A stretch of 64,000 nucleotides of DNA from Neonectria sp. B-13 (lineage: Eukaryota > Ascomycota > Sordariomycetes > Hypocreales > Nectriaceae). The DNA lies in contig NOKP01000017.1 in the NCBI GenBank assembly GCA_002682825.1, positions 310,001 to 374,000 on the forward strand. The letters are read 5' to 3'. Within the stretch, counting starts at the first letter, position 1. Each line of letters starts with the position of its first letter. A program made the position numbers and the translations under genes. The notes under the pieces are model-generated. The model ran no database searches, was not told where the DNA came from, and worked only from the letters and a program-made list of their open reading frames with translations. Shown in pieces: positions 10,900-22,056 of this stretch.

Positions 10900-11343
10900 G
10901 GTAAAATTCGATGTCTCTGGTGAAGAACCTGCTTATCTCGAGGTTGATCTGGGGAAAGATAAGTTTGCGGAGGTCATGTTGGGGTACTTGTATGCGAATA
11001 GATCAGCAGAGCACCCTGACGAGTTTTGCCCCGTGGGGACTCGATCCCCGCAGAAAGGATCGGCCAACGAGTCAAACCTACTTTTTGAGCCCCTAGGTCC
11101 GGACAACTCCAGTCCGGACCAATTGCCGTCACAAGACCCCCGCCCGGTCCGGACTGCTGTGCCCCGGAGTGAAATTAAGGACGGAATTCCTTGGTACTGT
11201 CCCATCCGCAGCTCGCCTCAAGATATTGCTCATCTTGTCGTACTCGCATTCTTCATACCAAGGCACTGACTGTCAGGGTCAAAGTTCCTCGCGACTTCTT
11301 CCAAGAAACGGTATCCGTCGCTGAACAAGAACAAGTCAGGGTT
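10900..11343. promoter_or_regulatory. divergent promoter between sugar transporter and P-loop kinase
   Basis: The 444-bp region separates the ATGs at 10899 (minus) and 11344 (plus). It holds three identical GTCCGGAC palindromes and an imperfect hairpin (arms 11038-11047 and 11057-11073 with a 7-nt bulge). An upstream frame continues from the kinase into this region but opens only with TTG, so it is not counted as coding. Confidence 0.55.
11096..11154. promoter_or_regulatory. three GTCCGGAC palindromes (candidate Zn2Cys6 operator)
   Basis: Copies lie at 11097-11104, 11112-11119 and 11147-11154. The first two form a 9-bp inverted repeat (GGTCCGGAC, 7-nt loop, GTCCGGACC). Everted CCG/CGG half-sites are typical targets of binuclear zinc-cluster regulators, so co-regulation of the two flanking genes is plausible. 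Confidence 0.5.
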
Positions 11344-12168
11344 ATGGAGCAATTCAAAGCGGGCCATGATTTGGTCAAGACGACAACGAAGCTGCGAGAG
11401 CGCATCGAGCGTTTGCTGATCCGGCAGAAGCTATTAGGCCCAACCCGACGCATCTTGATTGCTCTGGCTGGCGTGCCTGGGTCCGGCAAAACCACCATCT
11501 CAGATGCTTTGGTCCATGAGCTGAACAAGTATGGACTTCACGACGTGGCAGTCCTCCCAATGGTGAGTCGTGGCGCCACCGACGCACAACAACCGCTTCT
11601 ACTAAATAGTGACTTGACAGGACGGATTCCATTACTCTCGCGCCACGCTCTCTTCCTTCGACGACCCTGCCCAAGCTTTCCGGAGGCGAGGCGCACCTTT
11701 CACCTTTGATGCAGCTAGCTTGCTCGAGCTTGTCGTGCTGCTCAAGACAACGCCCGTGACTGCATGTGGCGAGCAGCAAATCATCATCAAAGCCCCGAGT
11801 TTCGACCACGCAACAAAGGATCCAGTCCCAGATGCTATTGCCATATCTTCCCAGGCCAAAGTCGTTATCATTGAAGGCAACTACACGCTTCTCGATGAAG
11901 AGCCGTGGAGCAGCATTTCCGGATTGGTAGATGACAGGTCAGTCTCCATATCACTCGCAAAGGCTTATGCCAGGCTAACCAATACTGAAGGTGGTTTGTC
12001 GATGTGCCGACCGGCGTCGCCAGAGAGCGCCTGGCCACCCGACACTTGAAAGCCGGAATTGAGACAACAAGAGATGCAGCGCTCTTACGGGCTGACGAAA
12101 ACGATATACCCAACGGCGAATACATAAGATCCCGGCTGATTGAGCCCAGCGTGCGCATCATCAATTGA
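11344..12168 (+). CDS. P-loop kinase of the uridine kinase / Yfh7-like family (237 aa)
   Basis: Exons 11344-11562, 11621-11937 and 11991-12168. Seen: Walker A GVPGSGKTT at residues 43-51, the acceptor motif LPMDGFHYSR formed across the first junction, RRGAPFTFD, VVIIEGNYTLLDEEPW, and WFVDVPTGVARERLATRH across the second junction with an arginine-rich lid. These are hallmarks of phosphoribulokinase/uridine-kinase-type small-molecule kinases; the fungal members are mostly uncharacterised. The first ATG in frame is at 11344; upstream codons are open but start only with TTG. The substrate may be a sugar or nucleoside, given the divergent sugar transporter. Confidence 0.88.
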
Positions 12169-12208
12169 CCCTTGGCGAGACAGCATCAGACAAGGCAAAA
12201 CACTGAAT

Positions 12209-14461
12209 TCACTCTGGATTGCTGCTGAGTTCTGGCCAGCCAAAGATGCTAAAAAAGTCGTCTGCCGGTTCTGTCGGCCACGTCGAAAAGTCCATTAGCG
12301 AAGGATCTAGCTGTAAATTTGCCCAGTCATCCGGTGTTGCCGCATAGTCTGGCAAAATGACGTCGAGAATATTAGCACAGCGCGCCGCGAGCTGGTTGTC
12401 GACAAACACATTGCGAAAGATGTGGCGGACGGTATTCAGCTCCTCCTGCCATCTGGACAGGTCTGGCGATTCTGAGTCGCCAAGGACAGCGAGGCTGATG
12501 ACCAGGGAGGCATGGAATATGAAGTAGCTATAGAAGTTAATCCCAGAGCTTCGTCATGTTGATCCCAAATAACCTACATTGAGTACCAAGTCACAAGCCT
12601 AGTGATTTCCCTGTGCTTCGTATAGTCATCGATTGAGGCTACCGTTGCACTCGCAGCGTGCAACGCAATGCTCCTGCACTTTTCGTCCACTTCGTTGACT
12701 CGTGCTGGGACAGTTCCCTTCCCCCTCTCAACTGCTCGCTTCAGAAAGAGCTGACGGAAGATGATGATCTTGAGGTTCCAGAAGCGCCACCAAAGACGTG
12801 ACCTGTTGAAGTAAAATGACGGCTCAGTTGACAAGATGTCAGAATCTAGCCTCAAGTACACCGGTACCATACTAGACCATATATCCAACGCTGCATCCAT
12901 ACATAGAGCGTCTTCCGGTGAGACACCCGATGATGAGAGCAGACGATTGGAGATGTGGTTGGATTTGACATGCAGATCGCTCTGATACTTCATGCCCGAG
13001 TACAATGTCGGCTGGTCAATCTCTTCGGGTGGAAGCTCTGTTCTGCTGGTAAGGTGCTGTTGTGCACATCAGCGACACGCCATTGACGTCCAGGCCATGT
13101 TTGACATACCTCATCATGGATATTGAGAACTGGCCGTACGTCCATGGCTTCCGTCCCGGGAAGGAGAATTGGCCTCCCAAAGGTAGTCGAGGCGCCACTG
13201 TCAAACATGTATAGCCCCCACCAGACACGACGGCGCATCTCTCGTTGCAAAAGACCGATATTCCAGTCAGGTAACTCTCGGTGAAGGCCTAGGCTGAGGG
13301 CCATTCGCGTGGCGAGTCCAAGGAAGTTGGATCCTGTGTTGGGCTTGTTGCGTTTTTGACTTAGGTTGCTGAAGAGAATGAGAGCTTGAACAAATGTTAG
13401 GTTCGCGCTTTCGAAGAAGCATTCGTTCTCTCCCACCGACAACACGTCATGATACAGTTGGTCATCGAGCTCGCCTGGGGTTTGATTGAGACACCACGCT
13501 CCCAGTGCCAGAATGGTATGGAGCAGCATCTGCCATGAACGCCGTTGCGGTCGCTGCCCAATCTCTTGAAGCTGGGCCCTGAAGGTTGGCTCGTGGACAA
13601 AAGGATAGCTGTGGTGGTAAACTGCAAAGTAGCTATTCACCAGTCGTTCGACGACCTGTCTTGAGGCGACCGACTCAGACAGTTGTGAAGAAGACTCTAT
13701 CCCAGGACAACGTCTTTCTACTAGGACGCCATCACCGATAAGTGACCTGGAGCGACCCGTCCAGAAAAGCAGCGATCTTAGGAAAAAGACGCCAGCCGTT
13801 GATCCTAGGTAGACGTCAGTATGTCGTGTGCTATTTCTGGGGCTTGACTGTGCATTACCCAAGTATCCTGCACCTCTCGGCTCAACAGATAGTGATGCCA
13901 TTCCATCAGCGAGCTCATCCACATCTTCCTGCCAATCAAAGCCATCAGCTTCTGCAGGAACGGCCTCTAAAATGGTTGGACTACGGGGGGATATGGCGTT
14001 TGTTGGTGACGACTGAGATGCAACAGGTTGGGAGGCGTCCGTTGGAACTTCAGCTAGGGCTTTATCAATGTTGACATCAGGGAGCAGCTGGCCAAAGAGG
14101 TTTTCTAGGCGTGCAAGGCGTTTCTCAACTCTGGTCAGATGACTGTAGGGAGAGGTCAGTTAGGACAGCTGCGAATGCTAGATTGAAGTCGTACGCTCGT
14201 GTGAGGGGAGTTTTGTGAGTCCTCCCGCTGTAATGACATAGCGTGGCCCGTTGTAAACAAGCACTACATTTCGGTCTATCCTTGGAGCACTTCACAAGTT
14301 AGCAGTGGTCTTTAACGTCCTTGATGTCTGACTTACTTTAAGCTTCTTGCTTCGACAATAGTCGCACTTGCATGATTAGCCTCGAGATAATGCGATTAGA
14401 GATTCTAAAGAGGATCGCTTACTGCCAGGCTCGTATCAGAGAGCGATATTATATCAGTCAT
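12209..14461 (-). CDS. Zn2Cys6 transcription factor with fungal-trans domain (639 aa)
   Basis: Complement of seven exons: 14423-14461, 14337-14366, 14195-14289, 13859-14142, 13110-13804, 12578-13035 and 12209-12527. The first three small exons rebuild the start, Cys14, Cys17, Cys24, Cys31, Cys34 and Cys41, with introns just before the first and third cysteine. A leucine-rich coiled coil follows (VEKRLARLENLFG), then the fungal-trans middle domain with FVHEPTF, LATRMALSLGLHRE and MRRRVWWGLYMFD. The 54-bp intron 13805-13858 is stop-free and in frame; its removal restores GYLGSTAGVFFLRSL. The acceptor at 13036 is the least certain junction. It is 40 bp from the kinase stop (tail to tail) and divergent from the UNC-93-like transporter. 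Confidence 0.85.
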
Positions 14462-16161
14462 ACTATGGCTTTGGATGATGTTCTTCAAGCTAAAGACATG
14501 GAGAGGGGGTTGAAAAAGTGAATGCAATATAGCATCAGACAGACAGGTGTTAGGCCCAAGGGCCGTGTTATGGCTCAGGCGTTAACTAAGCGGTGAGAGC
14601 TGGCAGAATAGTAGGTGGAGTCACGTGGTATTTAAGTAAAACAGGACCTGCCAAGTCATTGGCTACCATCAAGCGTGAAGACATCGTCACTGCGAGTGAT
14701 TCCCACATTCGTAAGGATACAGTGGATCGTCCCCGAGGCAGAGAATGCTGCTGTTGCATGGAAGAGACGAACTTGGTAGGGGCTGCGATCATATTGCTCA
14801 GATGGGGCATCACCAGCCTGCCCTGGCAGCACGAGGGCTCTAGTCACTAATAACAACCGTGACGCTGTGCGGTAAATGAATCAAAAGTTTCCTGTCTCTG
14901 CTGCTGCGTGTAGTCCGTGAAAATAAGCTTCGCCAAGGCCGCTAGCTCCCGTAAGCGATTCGAAAGCCCCTCGCACAGGTTCTTCATAATGCCAGCTAAA
15001 TACTGAGCTTCAAGGGCGTACGCCATAGTCCTCAGTGTAGTCAGCACATGTTTCAACTGCCTGCAACATGCTAACAGGCGGGGGGGCCACTAAAGAGGAT
15101 AACTCTCCACAGCACAGGGATCGCCGGTCCAACTTTAAGGCTCAGTGCCAGATGCCAACAGATTGACAACAACCTAAAGACATTAACTAGAGCCACAACT
15201 CATTCAGGTTAATGACCATAATGAGGGCGGGATCTTGATAAGGGTAATTCAGCCCGCGTTGGTATTTGAGAGTTGTGTTGATCCTGGGTCGAAAATAGCT
15301 GCATGCACTGTAACGTCGCTACAAGAAGCCCTGTAGGACACTCAGTGCGGTGAATGAAAGCTCCAAGGAACAGCAACTTGAAAACCTCCTCGTGCCGAAG
15401 CATGCGCTATTCGCCAACCCCGGCGCGCAAGGATAACCTGGTCTCTTGATCCAACGGGTGCTATGTAGTGGTGTAGTACTGCACAAAGTATTCCTAGCAG
15501 CAACGTAGCAGGGCAACGCTGAAATAGCCCGTCAAAGTTACATCGGGGTCAGCCTTGTGACATGACACTCAATTCCTTATCGACTCGGTAACTACCGTAC
15601 AGTTCCATCGGAACACCGATAAGCTAGCTCTCAATCTCTGCCCCTGTTCTGATCGAGTGACAATGTAGCTTTATCGAGCCTCGACCTGCGCTATCACGGA
15701 TGTTCGGCCATGGCCAGAGCTAGGCCCCTTGAAAAGACTGGCACCCGCAGAGGACAGTGAGGGCAAGGGGGTTCGGGTTAACAACCAACGGAGAACAATA
15801 TCACGTCAGCGTTCAACACTTGATCAGCATTGTGACTGCCAAATCTGAGCGATCATCGTTCCCCCGCATGGCAACAGTCCGGCTTCACCCTATCAGCATG
15901 TCTCTTCGACCATGCGATATGTAACGTCGCATCCACACCTCCCAGTCTCGTCGTCTCGTGCTCCCCGGTGGAAGGAACGCGCATGGCACGGCCACACATC
16001 CGAGAATCAAACCACGACCTTGACGACCTGGGTATAAAGCTTTGCCGCTGAACTGAGGAGTCTGGCTCCTCCAAATAACACTCACGCTAAATGCCCTGGC
16101 TGCCGAGAGACAGTCGTCCCTTTGATCTGTAGAATAGTCACAGGATCTGCACCCCTGCGCC
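14462..16161. other. long divergent intergenic region (1.7 kb)
   Basis: No supported gene. It separates the starts of the regulator at 14461 (minus) and the UNC-93-like gene at 16162 (plus). A minus-strand stretch at about 14847-15075 has a protein-like composition (leucine/alanine helices) but no ATG at its head and no partner exon, and may be a gene relic. Confidence 0.45.
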
Positions 16162-17829
16162 ATGTCCACCAACAACCCCGCCGCTACCGAGTCCGCCGCG
16201 GACGGCCCAGAAATTAGCGGAGTGGTTGACTTGCCTCGCGGATGGAAGTATCGACAACTTCGCTTGTTTGGCCACACTCTCCCCTGGTATGCGTCGCCTA
16301 AAATCCAGCTGGGCATGGTGGCTTTTGTGTGCTTCATGTGTCCTGGCATGTTCAATGCGCTCGGCGGCCTAGGCGGAGGTGGAAAAACAGATCCCACCCT
16401 CGCTGATAACATGGTGAGTATTGATACGATTCCGTTGTGGGAGCCAGACTCACGTTTTCGCGTGATAGAACACGGCCCTGTACAGCGCCTTTGCCGTCTT
16501 CGGTTTCTTTGGTGGGACGTTTGTGAACAAACTCGGCGTAAGGCTGACGCTGGCCTTCGGGGGCGTCGGATACGGTCTCTACGCCATTAGCTTGCTGGTC
16601 TCTGTTCATCGCCACGTCCCGGGCTTCAACCTTTTTGCTGGCGCCTGGCTCGGTATCTGTGCTGGACTGTTGTGGACTGCACAGGGCACCATCATGATCT
16701 CATATCCACATGAGAATCAGAAAGGCCAGTACTTTGCCTGGTTCTGGGGGATATTCAACATGGGAGCCGTTGTTGGCAGCCTGGTAAACTTCCCGTCTCA
16801 CTACTTTGGACGATGGCCTCGTGGGTTACTCAAGACTAATTCTATTCCAGATTCCTCTTGGCGAAAATATTCACGTCAAAGAAAACAAGACGGTCAGCGA
16901 CGGGACCTACATCGGATTCATCGTGCTCATGTTCTTCGGCGCTCTCCTTGCCCTCACTCTCTGCAATGCGAGTGACATTATTCGCAAGGATGGCTCTCGC
17001 GTCATTTTGATGAAGAATCCTACCTGGCAGAGTGAATTTATTGGCCTGTACGAAGCACTCAAATTTGAACCCTTCATCGTTCTTCTCTTTCCCATGTTCT
17101 TTTCGTCCAACTGGTTCTACGTCTACCAACAGAACTCTGTCAATGGCGCCCACTTCAACACTCGCACCAAAGCCCTCAACAGTCTTTTATACTGGCTGGC
17201 TCAGATTGTCGCCGCGGCTATCTGGGGCTACCTCCTCGATATAGAGCGTGTTCGGCGTACTGTTCGGGCAAAGGCTGCGCTGGTTGCTCTTTTTGTTCTT
17301 ACCTTCGCCGTCTGGGGTGGTGGATATGCTTATGAGAAGACCTACACCCGCGCATCTGTTGCCCCAGACTCGGGATTCAAGCCAACTGACTGGTCAGACT
17401 CGGGCTACGTCGGACCCATGTTTTTGTACATCTTTTATGGCTTCTTCGACGCTGCTTGGCAAGCCAGCGTCTATTGGTACGCACACCCATCTTGTCATGT
17501 CCTGTCTTGGCATTGCTGACTGACTTATTAGGGTGATGGGCGCTCTTTCCAACTCGGGCCGTCGATCTGCAAACTACGTCGGCTTCTACAAGGGTATTCA
17601 GTCGGCTGGTGCCGCTGTCGTCAACAATCTTGATGCTCGGAAACTCTCCTACAGAGCAGAATTCATCAGCAACTGGGCGCTCCTCGCAGCTTCCCTTGTC
17701 TTTGCAGCTCCTGTCATTCTGCTTAAGATCCGTGACCACGTTTCTACCGAGGACGATCTCCAGGGTACTGATGAGACCCTTGCAGACGTCCTGCCACAGG
17801 GCCATCCTGAGAAGATTGCCGTTGCATGA
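16162..17829 (+). CDS. UNC-93-like MFS membrane protein (496 aa)
   Basis: Exons 16162-16413, 16469-16783, 16851-17476 and 17532-17829. Fungal UNC-93-like proteins are twelve-helix major facilitator members with unassigned cargo. Seen: a soluble basic N-terminus ending in RLFGHTLPWYASPKIQLG, helix 1 with CPGMFNALGGLGGGG, the FFGGTFVNKLG loop, WTAQGTIMISYP, GSLIPLGENI across the second junction, and a C-terminal pair ending GFYKGIQSAGAAVVNNLD and FISNWALLAASLVFAAP. All junctions restore family motifs. It is divergent from a Zn2Cys6 regulator across 1.7 kb and convergent with a secreted CBM9-like protein. Iron or siderophore stress roles have been suggested for some relatives; nothing here shows that. 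Confidence 0.85.
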
Positions 17830-18250
17830 ATTCGATGGTAGTCGACTGTTTGACACTGGAAAATTCGTGATACAATGTCGGGTTTCTTTTGGAAGGAATT
17901 TAACGGGATGTGGTGGATTCTGGGAAAGGAGCCGGTACAATACCGCATACTTGAACTACAGCATGAGATTAAGGCAAGAGCTTAAAACCAGTATCTAGCA
18001 ATGCGGTGTATTTACCTTTTGTTATACTTAGGTATCTTCTATGTTGTCTGTCCCCGTTGGAGTTTATGGAGCGTCAGGGTATAGTTTTATATTGCTTCGT
18101 GGTAAATTTGATGCAGCCTCCGTCACAAGGGAAATGTTAAGTTAATCATGAGATAAATTATCGATAAATGAGACACAATGTGATCAATACATAAGCCAAC
18201 TACCCGCATTGAAATAACTCTGCAGCGCCCACATGTCCATCTCGCACCAT
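17830..18250. other. convergent 3' intergenic region
   Basis: No gene was recognised. AT-rich sequence between two converging genes, presumably holding both polyadenylation regions. Confidence 0.5.
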
Positions 18251-18940
18251 TCAGACAAAATGAACGAATCCGAAATATTTGCTGATATGGAAACTGGCCT
18301 TGTCTGGTGAGCTCCAAGCACCCAGCTCCTGGTCTGGATACGTAGATGGACTGGTAATGGTTCGAAAGAAGTTCATCCTCCACTTGGTACCCTTGGCAGC
18401 ACCGTTCCCAACATTTAAAAGGCCCAAAGGGATCTTGACGCGACTAATCCAACGCCCAGCGGGCTTGTCAAGCGTGGTGGTGGCAGAGAAGCCATCAGCG
18501 GCAGGGTCCGAGACGAAAAAGTGATCGAAAGGCGCACCCTCGGCCCTAATCTTGGACGGGTTATAGACGAACGCTTGATACGTCACATTGTTGGGGTTGA
18601 CCTCAAACTCCAGGTATGTCTGAGGGTCATCGGTGCCCTTGTAGATGAAGGCCTCCATGACTTCGTACTCCCAAATGTCGCCATTGGTACCTTGCTCAGG
18701 GTCGAAGTAGAAGTTGGTTTCGTTATGAGCGGTAAAGGTCAAGGCGATGGAGGTTCGCGTGTAGCAAAGGTCGACTTGCGTGAGCGGAAAGTCCGTCTGG
18801 TCAGGGACTGACTTGGAATACTTGATTGTGCCGACCCTGGGGCATGCTGGAACACTGACAGAGGGGGCTCGAATAGCGTTAGCCAGGCTTGAAAGGGCGA
18901 CGACAGCAAGAGTAAAAGAACGCATCTTGACAGTCATCAT
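18251..18940 (-). CDS. secreted CBM9-like carbohydrate-binding protein (229 aa)
   Basis: Single exon. ATGs at 18940, 18937 and 18925 are in frame; the last gives a clean signal peptide, MRSFTLAVVALSSLANA, so the exact start is uncertain. The mature part looks like a family 9 carbohydrate-binding or DOMON-like beta sandwich: an early YSKSVPDQTDFPLTQVDLCYT strand pair, WEYEVMEAFIYKG, YLEFEVNPNN and a C-terminal WRMNFFRTI followed by LGAWSSPD. Two cysteines could form a disulfide. No catalytic domain is attached. Likely extracellular, binding sugar polymers; ligand unknown. Confidence 0.78.
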   Translation of the reverse strand: MMTVKMRSFTLAVVALSSLANAIRAPSVSVPACPRVGTIKYSKSVPDQTDFPLTQVDLCYTRTSIALTFTAHNETNFYFDPEQGTNGDIWEYEVMEAFIYKGTDDPQTYLEFEVNPNNVTYQAFVYNPSKIRAEGAPFDHFFVSDPAADGFSATTTLDKPAGRWISRVKIPLGLLNVGNGAAKGTKWRMNFFRTITSPSTYPDQELGAWSSPDKASFHISKYFGFVHFV

Positions 18941-19202
18941 TTTGCGTCTATTTTTCTTGGTGATGAACAAGTCTAAGCTGGGCGACTGTGGCTTTGAAAA
19001 GGGAAGGAAAGCGAATAATAGTGTCGGGCCTCAGAGGCCTAAAGTTCCAGCGCTTAAAATAGAAAGACCCCGCTTGCTATGGCATGCTACGTGTTGGTAA
19101 GACAACTGCTCAGCTGGGACTAAGCGTGATCCTTCGGTGCAACCACATTTCTAAATGAAACGAAGCAGTTAATCTGCATGCAATGTAGCATTGCTTATGA
19201 CA

Positions 19203-19302
19203 NNNNNNNNNNNNNNNNNNNNNNNNNNNNNNNNNNNNNNNNNNNNNNNNNNNNNNNNNNNNNNNNNNNNNNNNNNNNNNNNNNNNNNNNNNNNNNNNNN
19301 NN
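19203..19302. other. assembly gap of 100 N
   Basis: Exactly 100 undetermined bases, the usual placeholder for a gap of unknown size. The right flank begins with a short purine-rich stretch and a 21-base C run, which probably stopped the assembly. Confidence 0.95.
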
Positions 19303-19317
19303 GTTTGAGAGAAGGAA

Positions 19318-19338
19318 CCCCCCCCCCCCCCCCCCCCC
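19318..19338 (+). repeat. C homopolymer (21 bases)
   Basis: An uninterrupted run of 21 cytosines, 16 bases after the gap. It may be real or a sequencing artefact; its length is unlikely to be exact. Confidence 0.85.
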
Positions 19339-19912
19339 AGTCAGCTGATGATCGGAATCCCGACTCGCACACGATGCCAGTCCGTCACCTGGGACAAAGG
19401 ACGAGGGAGGCCTAGATACAGACCGCACCGACAGGCGAGTACCTGATGGGCATCTAATACAGCTTTGAAAAACGGTGACAGGAGAGATCCTCAAATGCGT
19501 GACTTAAAAGGCACCTAATAAGAGCAATACGAACACAGGAACATAATTTCTCGATGACATCACACGACACGTAAATTTTGAATTGAAAGAATGACAAAGC
19601 CGCGTTCGTTCCATGTTCATGTAGGCAAGTCGCGACTAGGCGAACATTAAAGGTGTTTATTCATAGGAAGCTGAAAACACTAACACATATGGGAGGCGAT
19701 CTGAACAATGCGTTATTACAAAATTATTTAGAACAAAGATGCATTCACTTTTTCCATGAGAGAAATGGGATAAATAATAGTTAAATAATAGTCGCCGTCT
19801 CTTCTATTTTTCTGCGGCTTTATGAACACCGTTTTCACATCTCATCCTACCATTCAACGCCCTTAAAACCTGCAAGTCTATTATCCCACTGTTCTTAAGA
19901 ATCAGTCTCATC

Positions 19913-20101
19913 ATGTCAAGTGCTAATGGCGGCAAGATTCTTAATCCTAAAGTGGCGGATTTCCTAGACCAGCGGGGTAAGGACGCTCAGCAGCGTCGGC
20001 AAGAAGCTGTTGAGAGACGTAGGAAGGAGGAAGAGATGAAGAAACTAGCACAGGATGCTGGGACCATTTCTCAGCACCGTCGCGGTGCGGGCTTTGTTTG
20101 A
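19913..20101 (+). CDS. small charged protein of 62 residues, unknown function
   Basis: Single short frame with an ATG in good context after ATC, ending in TGA. The protein is hydrophilic, with a central run of Arg, Lys, Glu and Gln (QQRRQEAVERRRKEEEMKK) that should form one long helix, and a C-terminal HRRGAGFV. There is no signal peptide, membrane segment or cysteine. I do not recognise the family. Its clean composition, isolated in an AT-rich neighbourhood, supports a real small gene, but expression or conservation is needed to be sure. Confidence 0.5.
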   Translation: MSSANGGKILNPKVADFLDQRGKDAQQRRQEAVERRRKEEEMKKLAQDAGTISQHRRGAGFV

Positions 20102-22056
20102 GCTACAGGAGGTAGGTATAGGGTTGATCAGGCAGCACTGACCTAGAGATTTAGCAAGGAGTTTCCAATCACTTTATCAAAATCAATAGACTGAAGCATT
20201 TGCAAGACAACCAAGTACAACATGCCCCTTGCCTCGTGATCACTGAGTAGTATGTTCTTTATTTTACGTCAAGGCTAGCATGGGATTAGCATATCTATAT
20301 TCTCCAAGGATGAATAATTGGGATTGCAACAAACGAAGACATGAACAAGGACTGGTGAATGGCCATAATGCAAAGAGAGGGATGACGAAGGGAAAGAAAA
20401 TATGAAATAAAGCTGCACAGCTTGCTGTTCGTCCTGCAAACCGGAATTTCTCAACGACAATAGAATTCAAAACCCCCTTCACTCCTACCGGTCTAACTCA
20501 CAACTTGAGTATCCGCTAGCAGCAGCAATGAAATCAGAACGCTCCAAGCGCGGGAGCCAGAGATGTAGCTGAAAACTAAGATCTGCCAGTGGGGCGGACG
20601 ATCTTGGATTGGATCCTTGGCTGCTTCCAGCTACCAGGTCATCCTGGTAAGTAGACTAGGCGTAAAGCTTACTGTCTGTTTCTGGGCTGTTCCATCGACG
20701 CCAAAAGGCCAAGCACAAAGGTGATGGACATGCAAAGAGAATAGGGGGTAAATGAGCGACCGAATTGCGATTCTAGACCATGAGTACCGGAAGACTTTTG
20801 TGAACAGTCATGCCTCTTGTCCAAGAGACTCTGATGGTTCAGCATTCAGTTAGAGCCCAATCGGAGATTCTCGTTGGGCGGGCACCTCCGTGTTGTCGCA
20901 TCTGACAGATTCCTGGAGGCTCGTATTACTTTTTCTGATTTTCCTGGGTCAGACTTTGAAATGGACAGTGAGCGACTGGGGCATCCTCTCACGGCCGTGG
21001 AACAGGGCGAAGACACGTGCTACAACATCTCACCTGCGTGATGTGCCGTTGGAACGAACTTGCCGATTGGTTACGTGTCCATTGATCCCTGCATCACGGC
21101 CACTTTCCGTCGATAGTTCCTGAGGCTCTTAGGCAACGGCTCGGGAAAGTCGACTAAAGCCCCATTGGATAACGTGGCACAGCGAGCCGAGCAGGAAAAA
21201 GAAAAAGGGGGAATCAGGCCACCCCTGCGACTCAATTCGGGAGAAGTCGCTCAATGACCCCTCCAACCCTCTTAAGGTTAAAGTAAGGCACTTGTGGCGT
21301 ACGGAAGACATGCCGATCTAGCCACACGAAGGAGTGGTTTTCGTATCTACGTTCCATGATGTGATCCATGACAGGCCATTGACATGGTGGCTTGCTCTAG
21401 ACACCCCATTACGCAAAACGGTTGTCTGCTACTGTCACTACCGTGGATAGTGCGTAACGGCTTAGCAGGGACTCGGCACCCCTCAACCTGGGGTCGGTGG
21501 AGGCGGGGTTAGGGTGTGGCCTGTGGAGGCATCCCCAACTCATCAATTCGAAGGCGAAAGAAGACTTAACGTCTGAGAGGCGCTCATGGTGATGTCTCTA
21601 CTTAAAACGTGGAACTCACTTCTCAGGGGTCGGTTGAATTTTATTTGATCGATGCTTTTGTTAGTGGCCAGGAACCAAAAGGAAGCCGCAACCTCGTCTT
21701 CGAGAACGAGTCATGTCTGGCGCAATCCCCAGACAGGTCGCAATATCCTGGAACGGCACTACTGATGATGGCGGGGATAGCGCAACTTTGTATCATCAGC
21801 TTCGCTCTAGCAGCCAACCAAAGCTAAAATCCTGAATCGCATCCTTGCTTCACGTCTAAGAGCGGTTAGGCCTTGGAACCGCCACAGCCCAAGGGAACGC
21901 CTTGTTTGACACGCGAGGACATAGCTCATGCGCATGAAGGCTCAATAAAATACATAACTCTGCTGATCCCCCGTGCTGTCACGGAATTGTACTTTTACCC
22001 GTCTCGAGATCGTCCAATCCGCAGCCCCCTCAGACACCCCCAAGACTCAGCTGGCA
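20102..22056. other. long intergenic region (about 2 kb)
   Basis: No supported gene. Open frames are short, start mostly with non-ATG codons and show no protein-like composition. It is the 5' region of the seven-helix protein at 22057. Confidence 0.5.

Larger units (their letters stand above)
18941..19912. other. intergenic region containing a scaffold gap
   Basis: No gene was recognised on either side of the N run. Part of the region is unresolved, so a gene piece could be missing. Confidence 0.5.

Noticed and set aside
11020..11075. tRNA-like T-arm and hairpin on the minus strand
   Set aside because: A GGGG-ATCGAGT-CCCC arm and a following GGGGC are present, but no matching acceptor 5' half, D arm or anticodon arm could be built. 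Treated as promoter structure.
11191..11343. 51-residue N-terminal extension of the P-loop kinase
   Set aside because: It opens only with TTG; the first ATG in frame is 11344. A mitochondrial leader is therefore not supported.
14847..15075. possible coding relic on the minus strand
   Set aside because: The composition is protein-like but there is no ATG at the head, no splice partner and no known motif.
21480..21520. GGGGTTAGGG, telomere-like
   Set aside because: A single TTAGGG hexamer in GC-rich context, no array.
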